Assembly (NCBI RefSeq): GCF_016100975.1
Contig: NZ_JACFRN010000007.1
Span: 44,444 to 108,443, forward strand
DNA: 64,000 bases
Origin: Lactobacillus sp. W8174
GTDB lineage: Bacteria > Bacillota > Bacilli > Lactobacillales > Lactobacillaceae
Direction: 5' to 3'
Shown here: piece by piece, positions 33,343 through 41,348 of the stretch
Layout of the letters: each line of letters begins with the position of its first letter
Numbering within the stretch: position 1 is the stretch's first letter
Position numbers and translations under genes: made by a program
Notes under the pieces: generated by a model
What the model saw: the letters and a program-made list of their open reading frames with translations, nothing else
Databases searched by the model: none
Told to the model about the DNA's origin: nothing

Positions 33343-34524
33343 ATGGTAGATTTAATTAAATATGTACGAAAAGGGCTAGCTGATGCCCCCTCTAATCCGA
33401 TTTTGAAATTTTCAGATTATGCCGGCAAAATTCCCGATGTAGTTAAGTTTACTTTAGGTGAGCCGGATTTTAATACACCGGATCATATTAAAGAGGCAGC
33501 AAAAAGAGGAGTTGATGAAAACCACTCTCATTATGCACCTTCAAACGGGACTATCGGATTGCGCAAGGCAGCCAGTGAGTTTTTAAGTAAAAAATATGGT
33601 CAAAATTATAATCCAGAAACTGAGGTTTTGGTTACCAATGGCGTAACTGAATCAATTTTTGATTCTGTGTTGGCTACTTTGAATCCTGGAGATATTATGG
33701 TTGTGCCAACTCCATTATTTCCACTTTATATGACTGACGAGGGCGTTATTAATGAAGGCGTTGAAATCGTAAAAGTAAATACAGCAAATGACGGTTTTAA
33801 GCTGACACCTGAAAAATTGCAAAAGGTAATTGACAAGTACGGAGACCGGGTACGGATGTTGGTTATGAATTATCCTACAAATCCAACTGGGGTAATGTAT
33901 AGTCAAGAAGAATTGGATGCTTTGGCGGATGTTATTCGTGATAAGCCAATTTTTGCACTATGTGATGAAATCTACAGTGAATTGAACTATGATCAACCAC
34001 ATGCTTCAATGGAAAAATCATTGCATGACCAAGTTATTTTAATGAACGGCGTTTCCAAGTCATGGGCCATGACCGGTTACCGAATTGGTATTGTTTGTGC
34101 GCCAGAAAATATTTTGCAACAAATTGCAAAAGTTCACCAAGCAATAGTTACTACTGAGCCAACACCTATGCAAGATGCAGCCGAAGAAGCCTTTAAAAAC
34201 GGTATGGATGATGCATTACCAATGAAAAAAGAATTTCAAAAGCGGCGCGATGCTTTGTATTCCGGCCTAACCAAAATAGGTTTTGAGTGTGCTAAACCCC
34301 AAGGCGCATTCTACATTTTTGCTAAAATACCTGATGGTTTTGAACAAGATGATAATAAATTTATTTATGAATTGGTTGACAAGGCAAGAGTTGCCGTGAC
34401 AGCAGGTTCTAGTTTTAGTGAAGGCGGAGAAGGCTATATCAGATTTTCTTACGCTGTTTCAATGGATCAAATTGAAGAGGGGCTAAAGCGCCTAGAAAAA
34501 TTTGTAAAAGAGAATAAGAAGTAA
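33343..34524 (+). CDS. Class I pyridoxal-phosphate aminotransferase (AraT/PatA-like)
   Basis: About 393 residues of fold type I aminotransferase. The PLP lysine lies in SKSWAMTGYRIG; substrate and cofactor motifs FTLGEPDFNTPDHI, NYPTNPTG and DEIYSEL are intact. In lactobacilli such enzymes transaminate aromatic amino acids or N-acetyl-diaminopimelate; the sequence does not decide. I start it at ATG 33343, 5 bp after GGTGA, rather than the TTG at 33331. Confidence 0.85.
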   Translation: MVDLIKYVRKGLADAPSNPILKFSDYAGKIPDVVKFTLGEPDFNTPDHIKEAAKRGVDENHSHYAPSNGTIGLRKAASEFLSKKYGQNYNPETEVLVTNGVTESIFDSVLATLNPGDIMVVPTPLFPLYMTDEGVINEGVEIVKVNTANDGFKLTPEKLQKVIDKYGDRVRMLVMNYPTNPTGVMYSQEELDALADVIRDKPIFALCDEIYSELNYDQPHASMEKSLHDQVILMNGVSKSWAMTGYRIGIVCAPENILQQIAKVHQAIVTTEPTPMQDAAEEAFKNGMDDALPMKKEFQKRRDALYSGLTKIGFECAKPQGAFYIFAKIPDGFEQDDNKFIYELVDKARVAVTAGSSFSEGGEGYIRFSYAVSMDQIEEGLKRLEKFVKENKK

Positions 34525-34542
34525 TTTTTAAGCAAATTTTGC

Positions 34543-34585
34543 TTGCAATCACGTACGTTTTTCGGTATTATAATTAACGTGCGTG
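34543..34585 (+). promoter_or_regulatory. Promoter of the tRNA-Tyr/tRNA-Gln unit with flanking inverted repeat
   Basis: -35 TTGCAA (34543-34548), 17-bp spacer, -10 TATTAT (34566-34571). CACGTACGTT (34550-34559) and AACGTGCGTG (34576-34585) form an inverted repeat, 9 of 10 matching, around the -10 box. Confidence 0.6.
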
Positions 34586-34587
34586 AC

Positions 34588-34669
34588 GGAGGAGTAGCGA
34601 AGTGGCTAAACGCGGCGGTCTGTAAAACCGCTCTCTCTGAGTTCGGCGGTTCGAATCCACCCTCCTCCA
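34588..34669 (+). tRNA. tRNA-Tyr (anticodon GUA)
   Basis: Acceptor arms GGAGGAG (34588-34594) and CTCCTCC (34662-34668), anticodon arm GCGGT-CTGTAAA-ACCGC with anticodon GTA, a long variable arm, and T-loop GGTTCGAATCC. A tRNA-Gln follows after 7 bp in the same transcript. Confidence 0.95.
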
Positions 34670-34676
34670 TTATCAC

Positions 34677-34748
34677 TGGGTTATAGCCAAGCGGTAAGGC
34701 ACTAGTTTTTGGTACTAGTATGCGCTGGTTCGAATCCAGCTAACCCAA
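34677..34748 (+). tRNA. tRNA-Gln (anticodon UUG), copy 2
   Basis: Identical over its 72 nt to the copy at 32204-32275; same acceptor TGGGTTA/TAACCCA and anticodon TTG. Cotranscribed with tRNA-Tyr and followed at once by a strong terminator. Confidence 0.95.
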
Positions 34749-34750
34749 TA

Positions 34751-34780
34751 AAAAAGACGACTCGTTAGAGTCGTCTTTTT
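34751..34780. terminator. Terminator after the tRNA pair
   Basis: AAAAAGACGACTC (34751-34763), loop GTTA and GAGTCGTCTTTTT (34768-34780). Perfect stem, symmetrical A and T runs, so it also serves the convergent surface-protein gene. Confidence 0.92.
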
Positions 34781-34788
34781 GCGTCAGC

Positions 34789-36528
34789 TTAAGCTATGTT
34801 ATTGACCTTAATGTACTTATTTTTAGCGATTATATTATATATCTTATTTTTTATTTTAACAGGAGTACCGTAGACTTGAATTGACTTACCCTTTTTTAAA
34901 AGAAGCTTGCGGACTCTCTTACCTTTTTTGTTATAAACGTATGAATTATGTACAATCTTTTTCTTGTTACCTTCAACGTCAGTAACATTAGCAAAAATAT
35001 CTTGACCGAGTTTATAAAACTTTTGATTATTAATCGTCTCTATACCATAAGTTTCAATAGTCAAACCTGGTTTAAGTATAAAACCTTTAATAGGGCTACC
35101 ATTTTGATCGTAAACTTGAATTGAACATAGAACTTTACGAGCTAATTTATTAGTATCACTATCTTCTGCTTGGGCAGTTATTGCATTAGATTTAATAGTT
35201 GAATCTTTTGCAGGTCCTTGAATCTTTGAACTTTCGGTTGGAACTGAACTTGTGAAGCCACTTGTTTTGTTATCATAATTGGGATTATTAATTTTATTTG
35301 CCGGGATGTGTATGTTATTAACGGAACTATCTAAGTCAATCGAACCAACAGGCCAAGTAATTGGCTGGCTGACATATGTTTCTGCTGGGCAATCTTGGTC
35401 TTCCTTGTTATATAAATTTGCCAAATCGGTGATAGAAAGAATTTTTCCTGCAGGTTTGGCAGCACTACCCTTGCCTATTGCAATAACTTGAGGCATTTTA
35501 AAATTGGCAAATGCTACTGGTTTTAAGCGATGTTTACCTAAACTAAGTACAAAGCCGTCAGAATTACTTCCTAAACCATCAAACATGTTAGTCATTTCAA
35601 ATATGTTTCCTGTATCCCAGTGGCTTAAGTTTAACTGCTTTAAATTAGGGTCTCTAAACATATAACTCATGTTAGTAACATTGTAAGTTTGCCAGCTGGC
35701 AATATCTGGTAATTCCGTAGCCGCGATGCCATTAAACATATAACTCATGTTCTTAACGTTACCGGTTTTCCAGTTGGCTAAGTTTAAAGTGGTTAAAGCT
35801 GCGTCACCTTCAAACATGTGACTAAAGTCAAAAACACTATCTGTTCTGAAATTCTTTAAATTAATTCTGGCCAATTTAGTGTCGTTTTTAAACATACTAT
35901 TCATGTCCCTGTTTGAAATAGTGTCCCAAGAAGTCAAGTCAAGTTCTTCTAAGCTACTGTCGTTTTCAAACAAGTTACTTAAATCACTGGCCTCACTAGC
36001 ATCGACATTATTGAGATCTTTAAACCCAACTAAATTTGGTAAGTCAGCAAATTTACTACTTGAATTATGTGCTAGTTGAACTTTCAGCTTACTGCCATAG
36101 TCGGCAGTTGCAATCTGAAACGCAATATACTGAATATCATTTGGATTGATACCTTTTCCCTGATCATTTTGTTGGCTTTTTACCAACTGACTGATTGGTG
36201 TAGAGGATAGTGCTCCTCCCGTAATTGTAAGTGTTTTGTTCTCCTCATCAAAGGACCATTCACATTTGTTATCTGTGCCATGAATAGTATTACTATTTTG
36301 TGAATTTATATTGTTGTTATTTTTTAAGACTGAACTTTTTGTATTAGCAGAATTTTTTATTAAAATAGACATTGAATCAGCTTGAACATCAATAGCTTTG
36401 TTGCAGGTTCCTAATGCAGTTGCTATTAATGTCGTTGTGAGTAGACTATAAGAAAAAAATCTAATATTGTTATTTTTATAATGAAAACAGTAGTTATTTT
36501 TTCGCTTTCTAACATTTTTATTTAGCAT
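34789..36528 (-). CDS. Large surface protein with BspA/DUF285 repeats and C-terminal SLAP domains
   Basis: 579 residues. N-terminal export signal (about 20-50, FSYSLLTTTLIATALG, cleavage near VQADS), Asn/Ser-rich linker, then DUF285/BspA-like repeats (about 165-340) with the recurring pattern SxMFxxxxxLxxLxLxxW: MNSMFKNDTKLARINLKNF, MSYMFRDPNLKQLNLSHW and others. The last 120 residues (about 460-579) hold two SLAP-like units (SIQVYDQNGSPIKGF; SYVYNKKGKRVRKLLLKKG) that attach non-covalently to the wall. Likely an adhesin or mucus-binding protein of the acidophilus-group surface. Preceded by AAGGGG. Confidence 0.82.
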   Translation of the reverse strand: MLNKNVRKRKNNYCFHYKNNNIRFFSYSLLTTTLIATALGTCNKAIDVQADSMSILIKNSANTKSSVLKNNNNINSQNSNTIHGTDNKCEWSFDEENKTLTITGGALSSTPISQLVKSQQNDQGKGINPNDIQYIAFQIATADYGSKLKVQLAHNSSSKFADLPNLVGFKDLNNVDASEASDLSNLFENDSSLEELDLTSWDTISNRDMNSMFKNDTKLARINLKNFRTDSVFDFSHMFEGDAALTTLNLANWKTGNVKNMSYMFNGIAATELPDIASWQTYNVTNMSYMFRDPNLKQLNLSHWDTGNIFEMTNMFDGLGSNSDGFVLSLGKHRLKPVAFANFKMPQVIAIGKGSAAKPAGKILSITDLANLYNKEDQDCPAETYVSQPITWPVGSIDLDSSVNNIHIPANKINNPNYDNKTSGFTSSVPTESSKIQGPAKDSTIKSNAITAQAEDSDTNKLARKVLCSIQVYDQNGSPIKGFILKPGLTIETYGIETINNQKFYKLGQDIFANVTDVEGNKKKIVHNSYVYNKKGKRVRKLLLKKGKSIQVYGTPVKIKNKIYNIIAKNKYIKVNNIA

Positions 36529-37000
36529 AACAAAAACCCCTTGCGTAATTTATACTTTTACCTTTAGCTTAGGGTTATACAGTATTTATTTTTTGCAGTC
36601 AACATTTTTAGCTGACCAATATTTAATTTTTGTTATCTAAAATAGGTAAAAAGTTTACTACGATGTGTGACAAATTAATAGTTGCTAATTTAGAAAAAGT
36701 CAAAAAACGTTATTTATAAAAACGTATATATTTGGTATAAATAAATATTAATAAAATAATTTAATAAATATAAAAATGTGTATGAATATAATTAAGATTT
36801 AAACATTGAAAATTTTTGGCTGAATTAGTTTGTGATTTTTAAACTTTTTAATAATATTTGTTATTTAAAATAACTTTAGTTTTTTGTATAATTTATGCTA
36901 AATTTCTTTGAATGAAGTAAATTCAGTTGCTTAAATTTGCCTATTTTTGGTTTATTAATAGTACAATAAAGAAGCTAACTTTGATTAAGAAGGGAAATAT
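36529..37000. other. 472-bp very AT-rich divergent promoter region
   Basis: No gene seen on either strand. It must hold the promoters for the surface protein (minus) and the beta-helix protein (plus). TATAAT at 36887-36892 and TACAAT at 36962-36967 are -10 candidates for the plus strand; neither has a convincing -35. Confidence 0.5.
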
Positions 37001-38116
37001 ATGTCAAGACTTGTGCGAGTTGGTGCCGGAGGTAAAGAAATTAGCTGGCATAATGCCTTAAATGATTTGCGTGCTGATGATGTCTTGCTTCTGGAGCCAG
37101 GATTTTATGAAATACCTGCGGGAACTTTTTTAGCTGATATTACGATTAAAGGAACTGGCAATCTTCCTGAAGATACAACGATACTGGGTTATGTGAATGT
37201 AGATGCTGGCAGTCAATTTGTTAATTTAGAAAATTTGTGTGTTAATACTGTAAATGATGCTAACAGCTTATTTGTGCCTGCTGCAGCCAATACTTTTTTG
37301 TCATTACGCAATTGTATTGTCAAGGGTTTCGGTGGTGATACTGCTACTATAGCTGCTAATGGTAAAGTGACACTGGAGCTGTTTTCGACAGTAATCATGA
37401 ATGGTTCAGTTTCTTTATTTGCTGATTCCAATTTTCGCTTGGAAATGAATGATTCGACTATCAAAAATGTCGTTCAAGATATTGGAGCTTTGGCACTGGA
37501 AGGGCATGGCACTGCTGTTATCAATAACTCTCGCATTCATGGCAGTATTGATACCTTTAAAAAAGCAAATGTTGAATTAGATATAAATAACACCGTTGTT
37601 TCCTCACTTCTTATTCAGGGACAGGTCTGGTTGAACATGCTTAACAGCAAGCTTTTGTCACAAGAAGATACCGGAATGTTCATAACCGATGAGAACTGGA
37701 TTAATATCATTGGCAGTGAGTTTAAGGGTGGCTTTTACTGCGAGAAAAACCCACACATAATTATTCAAAACAGCAGAATAAACCGCTTGATTGCTACAGG
37801 GGAAGCGAAGATTACATTTAACAATTCTGTTATTGTCAATCATGCTGATTTTCAGAATGAAGTTGAGTGCAATTCAAGGCGCGTAACTTTCAATGGTGGC
37901 AATGAGTACGAGTATTTTTTAGCTTTAAGCGATCAGGCTAAATTTGAAGGACATGATCTTATCTTTAATTCTAATGGTGCAAACTTGGCCGTAGAAAATC
38001 AGGCACACTTGCATGCTAGCGTGATTGCCACAAGTGATGATTCGATAACGGTAGAATGTGGACAAAATGCTGAATTTCGTTTATGGGGCATGAAATGGAC
38101 CACTAAGAAAAATTAG
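37001..38116 (+). CDS. Cytosolic right-handed beta-helix protein, unknown function
   Basis: 371 residues with no signal peptide. After SRLVRVGAGGKEISWHNAL (residues 2-20) come many short strands with Asn-ended turns (VTLELFSTVIMNG, FRLEMNDSTIKN, AVINNSRIHG, VELDINNTVV, NIIGSEFKGG, HIIIQNSRIN), the texture of a single long beta-helix. It lacks an obvious catalytic Asp/Arg cluster of pectate lyases, so a structural or binding role is as likely as an enzyme. The neighbours (surface protein, GntR regulator) give no pathway. AAGAAGGGA precedes the ATG. Confidence 0.65.
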   Translation: MSRLVRVGAGGKEISWHNALNDLRADDVLLLEPGFYEIPAGTFLADITIKGTGNLPEDTTILGYVNVDAGSQFVNLENLCVNTVNDANSLFVPAAANTFLSLRNCIVKGFGGDTATIAANGKVTLELFSTVIMNGSVSLFADSNFRLEMNDSTIKNVVQDIGALALEGHGTAVINNSRIHGSIDTFKKANVELDINNTVVSSLLIQGQVWLNMLNSKLLSQEDTGMFITDENWINIIGSEFKGGFYCEKNPHIIIQNSRINRLIATGEAKITFNNSVIVNHADFQNEVECNSRRVTFNGGNEYEYFLALSDQAKFEGHDLIFNSNGANLAVENQAHLHASVIATSDDSITVECGQNAEFRLWGMKWTTKKN

Positions 38117-38197
38117 GTTGCTAAATTATAATTTGTAACGTATCATGCAGAGTAGACCAATTTGAATTATAATAAGATGTGTAATGGAGGTGCATTC

Positions 38198-38896
38198 ATG
38201 GAAGAACCAATGTACATCAAAATTCACAATCAAATTAAACGTGAAATAGAAAAGCATAATTACAAAGTTGGTAGTAAAATTCCAGCTGAAAGGCAGCTAG
38301 CCCAAAAGTTTGGTGTTTCTCGGATGACGTTGCGACAAGCAATTAAAACTTTGGAAGATGAAGGCATTTTAGAACAGCGTGTTGGTAGCGGAACATATGT
38401 GGCTAACCAAAAAGTGCAGGAAAAAATGTCGGGAATTATGTCTTTTACCGATATTACCCATGCTAATGGCCAAACGCCTTCAAGTAAGTTGATTTCTTAT
38501 CGTTTTGGTAAGCCTTCCTTATCTGAAATGGAGCGGTTGAATTTAGATGATACGCAGGAAGTTTTGCGTATGGAGCGTATTCGTTATGCAGATGAGGTTC
38601 CGATTTGCTATGAAGTTGTATCTATTCCGCATAGCGTGATTTTAAATATGTCCAAAGCCGATATTTCTTCGCATTTATATCAAACTTTAGAAAAAAATGG
38701 TTATAAAATAGGACGTGTAACTGAATATATTTCTGCAGCGGTGGCCAACGAAAATGCGGCTAGATTACTTGATGCCAAGAAAGGTGAAGCATTAATTACT
38801 CGCCTGCAAGTAACTGAACTCTCTAATGGCGTACCCTTTGAGTATACTAGAGCCAGCTATGTTGCGGATCGTTTTGAATTTACTTTTGCAAAATAA
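38198..38896 (+). CDS. GntR/HutC-family transcriptional regulator
   Basis: 232 residues: winged helix-turn-helix (about 3-70, KIPAERQLAQKFGVSRMTLR) plus UTRA domain (about 85-230). The start is ATG 38198, preceded by GGAGGTG with 7-bp spacing; the frame is open upstream but without a ribosome site. It is a single-gene unit ending in a strong terminator. Its target is unknown; no sugar genes adjoin it. Confidence 0.87.
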   Translation: MEEPMYIKIHNQIKREIEKHNYKVGSKIPAERQLAQKFGVSRMTLRQAIKTLEDEGILEQRVGSGTYVANQKVQEKMSGIMSFTDITHANGQTPSSKLISYRFGKPSLSEMERLNLDDTQEVLRMERIRYADEVPICYEVVSIPHSVILNMSKADISSHLYQTLEKNGYKIGRVTEYISAAVANENAARLLDAKKGEALITRLQVTELSNGVPFEYTRASYVADRFEFTFAK

Positions 38897-38936
38897 AAAC
38901 TCTGAATTAACTTTGTTAGTTAGTTCGGAGTTTTTG
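38897..38936. terminator. Terminator between the GntR gene and tagD
   Basis: AAAACTCTGAATTAACT and AGTTAGTTCGGAGTTTTT form a long stem with G-T pairs and a 5-nt loop, ending next to the tagD stop codon. Confidence 0.85.
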
Positions 38937-39323
38937 TTATTTTAAATCATCTTTGATTTTAGTGGTAGAGATTCCCGGTGTACGAGGCAAATAGACTACT
39001 TTGCAGTACGGTGTTAAAAAGTCAAATTTACCTTTCCAGTCATTACCCATGACAAAAGTATCAATATCATATTTTTGAATGTCTTTTATTTTTTGTTCCC
39101 AGTCTTTTTCGGGAATAACCTGATCGACGTAACGAATAGCCTCTAGGATATATTTACGCTCAGCATAATTATTATACGATTCCTTGTGTTTTTGAAATTG
39201 ATTGAATTCGTCGGTAGACAAACCAACAATAAGATAATCGCCTAATTCGCGAGCTCGTTTTAGCAAGCGTACATGGCCATAATGCAATAAATCAAATGTA
39301 CCATAAGTAATTATTTTTTTCAT
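38937..39323 (-). CDS. tagD: Glycerol-3-phosphate cytidylyltransferase (TagD)
   Basis: Makes CDP-glycerol from CTP and glycerol-3-phosphate for wall teichoic acid. About 128 residues from ATG 39323 (AGGAGT upstream), the normal length; the frame extends further upstream without support. Motifs: TYGTFDLLHYGHVRLLKRA holds the HxGH nucleotide-binding site, and STTKIKDDLK contains the RTxGISTT-like end (RTPGISTTKI). It is divergent from tagA, the first committed glycosyltransferase of the same pathway. Confidence 0.93.
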   Translation of the reverse strand: MKKIITYGTFDLLHYGHVRLLKRARELGDYLIVGLSTDEFNQFQKHKESYNNYAERKYILEAIRYVDQVIPEKDWEQKIKDIQKYDIDTFVMGNDWKGKFDFLTPYCKVVYLPRTPGISTTKIKDDLK

Positions 39324-39344
39324 AGTTCCAGTACTCCTATTAAT

Positions 39345-39433
39345 TTGACGAGTTAATAGTATCATATTTATAGAAAAGGTAAAGCGTATCCTCAATTCGA
39401 AATTATTTTGATAAAATAAAGTAAATTGAGGAT
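39345..39433 (+). promoter_or_regulatory. tagA promoter and inverted-repeat leader
   Basis: -35 TTGACG (39345-39350) and -10 TATAGA (39369-39374) with 18-bp spacing. ATCCTCAATT (39388-39397) and AATTGAGGAT (39424-39433) are exact 10-bp inverted repeats 26 bp apart, with the second arm ending just before the AGGAG ribosome site of tagA. Confidence 0.55.
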
Positions 39434-39447
39434 TAGGAGATATAGTT

Positions 39448-40179
39448 ATGACTAAAGTAAATGTTTTAGGAGTTAGTTTCGATAATAAAAGTTTTAATCA
39501 GTTTCAAAATGAATTTGTTGGCAGAATCAATGCTCATCAATCAACCTTTATAGTTACTGCCAATCCTGAAATTGTTATGTCAGCTAATGAAAATCCTGAA
39601 TTTATGAAGATTTTAACTTATGATGCTGACTATATCACCGCTGATGGCATTGGAATTGTCAAAGCAAGTCACATATTAGGAGAACCGCTTAAAGAACGGG
39701 TAACGGGTTATGATCTGTTTTCCTGGCTTATGAAATTGGCAAATGACCGCAGTTTAAAAGTATATCTTATCGGGGCGCGACCCGAGGTGATTCATGCCAT
39801 TCAAGGCAAAATTGCCCGGGACTATTCTGATATTCAGCTAGTAGGAGCTGAGGACGGCTATTTTAAGGAAGATTTGGAACTTGTTGCTTACCAGATAGAA
39901 CGTACAGAGCCTGACCTTGTTTTTGCCGCCCTGGGTTCACCACGTCAGGAACAGCTTTTGTCTGTTTTGCGAAGAAACCTGCTGCCCGCTCTTATGATGG
40001 GAGTAGGGGGCAGTTTTGATGTCTTTTCAGGAAAGGTCAAACGAGCTCCTCAGATTTGGCAGACTATTCATTTAGAGTGGTTTTATCGTCTTCTTAAAAA
40101 TCCCTCTCGGTTAAAGAGAATGATGGTTTTGCCACATTTTGTTCACGCAGTTTACCAGTCGAAAAAAGGAAAAGAATAA
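39448..40179 (+). CDS. tagA: N-acetylmannosaminyltransferase of wall teichoic acid linkage unit (TagA/TarA)
   Basis: WecG/TagA/CpsF family enzyme that adds ManNAc to undecaprenyl-PP-GlcNAc at the membrane, the second step of wall teichoic acid synthesis. 243 residues; motifs TANPEIVMSANENPEF, YITADGIGIVKAS, VYLIGARPEVI and LGSPRQE are typical and include the catalytic Thr/Asp region. It is 2 bp ahead of a glycosyltransferase gene and divergent from tagD. AGGAG precedes the ATG. Confidence 0.92.
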   Translation: MTKVNVLGVSFDNKSFNQFQNEFVGRINAHQSTFIVTANPEIVMSANENPEFMKILTYDADYITADGIGIVKASHILGEPLKERVTGYDLFSWLMKLANDRSLKVYLIGARPEVIHAIQGKIARDYSDIQLVGAEDGYFKEDLELVAYQIERTEPDLVFAALGSPRQEQLLSVLRRNLLPALMMGVGGSFDVFSGKVKRAPQIWQTIHLEWFYRLLKNPSRLKRMMVLPHFVHAVYQSKKGKE

Positions 40180-40181
40180 TT

Positions 40182-41273
40182 ATGAAAGTTTTGCACGTTA
40201 ATGCTGGACTCGAAAATGGCGGCGGTCTGACCCATATCATCAATTTGCTAAAAGAGGCTAAAAATGAGCAACAAAATTTTACTTTATTATGTTTAGCCGA
40301 AGGTCCCGTTGCTCAAGCTGCTCGCAGGGCAAAACTGGATGTACAAGTTTTGGGAATAAAAAGTCGTTATGATTTAGGTGGCTTGAATAAGCTGGCTAAT
40401 TTCATTAATCAAAGGAACTTTAATATAGTTCATACTCACGGACCTAGAGCGAATCTTTTCCTGTCTTTAATTAGGCGAAAAATTACGGCTAAATGGTGCA
40501 TAACTATTCATTCCGACCCCTATCTTGATTTTGCCGGTCTTGGTTTAAAGGGTAAAATATTTACTAGAGTTAATTTGCATGCAATTAGCCATGCTGATTG
40601 TATTTTTGCTATTACTAAAAGATTTGCTAATTTATTAGTTAAAAAGGTAAAAATTAATTCGGAAAAGGTTCATGTAATATATAATGGCACTTTTTTTCAT
40701 GAGGACAGCCAAATTCCTGCTAAATATGAACATCCCAACTTTAATATAGTAAATGTTGCCAGAGCCGAAAAAGTTAAGGGCCAGGCGCTGCTGCTGCAAG
40801 CATTAAAAAAACTAAATAATGCCAATGTTCATTTATTTATTGTTGGGGATGGTACGGAGTTAAGCTCTCTAAAAAATCTAGCGCAACAGCTAAAATTGGG
40901 TCCACAAGTAACTTTTCAAGGCTTTATGACGCATAAACAATTGAAAAACTTATATCGGCGTATGGATCTAGCGGTTTTAACTTCATATTCAGAGAGTTTT
41001 CCCTTAGTTTTATTGGAAGCAAGCGATAATCTTTTGCCGCTGTTGTCAACTGCAGTTGGTGATATTAAAGTAATGATACCAGATCAAAAGCATGGTTTTG
41101 TAGCTAATATTGGTGATGTAGATTCGATTTGTACCCAGTTAAAGCAGGCTGTAGACACCCCTAAAGATCAGCTTAAGGAAATGGCTCAGCGTGAGAAAAA
41201 TTATGTTGAACGAAATTTTTCATTAAAGAAGCAGTTAGAAAGCATTTTGCAGGTATATAACAAGATTGAATAA
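40182..41273 (+). CDS. GT4-family glycosyltransferase
   Basis: 363 residues in two Rossmann domains (GT-B). N-terminal HVNAGLENGGGLTHIINLL, and C-terminal donor domain with NVARAEKVKGQALLLQAL, VGDGTELSSLKNLA and the acid-rich TSYSESFPLVLLEA, where the first Glu of the ESFPLVLLE motif binds the donor. No membrane span. It begins 2 bp after tagA and may work on teichoic acid or a surface polysaccharide; the sugar is unknown. Confidence 0.85.
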   Translation: MKVLHVNAGLENGGGLTHIINLLKEAKNEQQNFTLLCLAEGPVAQAARRAKLDVQVLGIKSRYDLGGLNKLANFINQRNFNIVHTHGPRANLFLSLIRRKITAKWCITIHSDPYLDFAGLGLKGKIFTRVNLHAISHADCIFAITKRFANLLVKKVKINSEKVHVIYNGTFFHEDSQIPAKYEHPNFNIVNVARAEKVKGQALLLQALKKLNNANVHLFIVGDGTELSSLKNLAQQLKLGPQVTFQGFMTHKQLKNLYRRMDLAVLTSYSESFPLVLLEASDNLLPLLSTAVGDIKVMIPDQKHGFVANIGDVDSICTQLKQAVDTPKDQLKEMAQREKNYVERNFSLKKQLESILQVYNKIE

Positions 41274-41283
41274 ATTACTAAGT

Positions 41284-41334
41284 TTGTTAAAAAATCCACA
41301 AATGTTTATAATAAGAAAAAAATATTAGTGGATT
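41284..41334 (+). promoter_or_regulatory. Promoter of pncB-nadE with flanking inverted repeat
   Basis: -35 TTGTTA (41284-41289), 17-bp spacer, -10 TATAAT (41307-41312). AATCCAC (41293-41299) and GTGGATT (41328-41334) flank the -10 box as a 7-bp inverted repeat; it could be a regulator site for NAD synthesis. Confidence 0.55.
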
Positions 41335-41348
41335 ATTAAGAGGACAGA

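Noticed and set aside
35279..36079. Short plus-strand open frames within the surface-protein gene
   Set aside because: They are shadows of the repetitive DUF285 coding sequence on the other strand.
36529..37000. Possible origin or IS remnant in the AT-rich gap
   Set aside because: No DnaA-box cluster, no terminal repeats and no transposase fragment; plain AT-rich promoter DNA.
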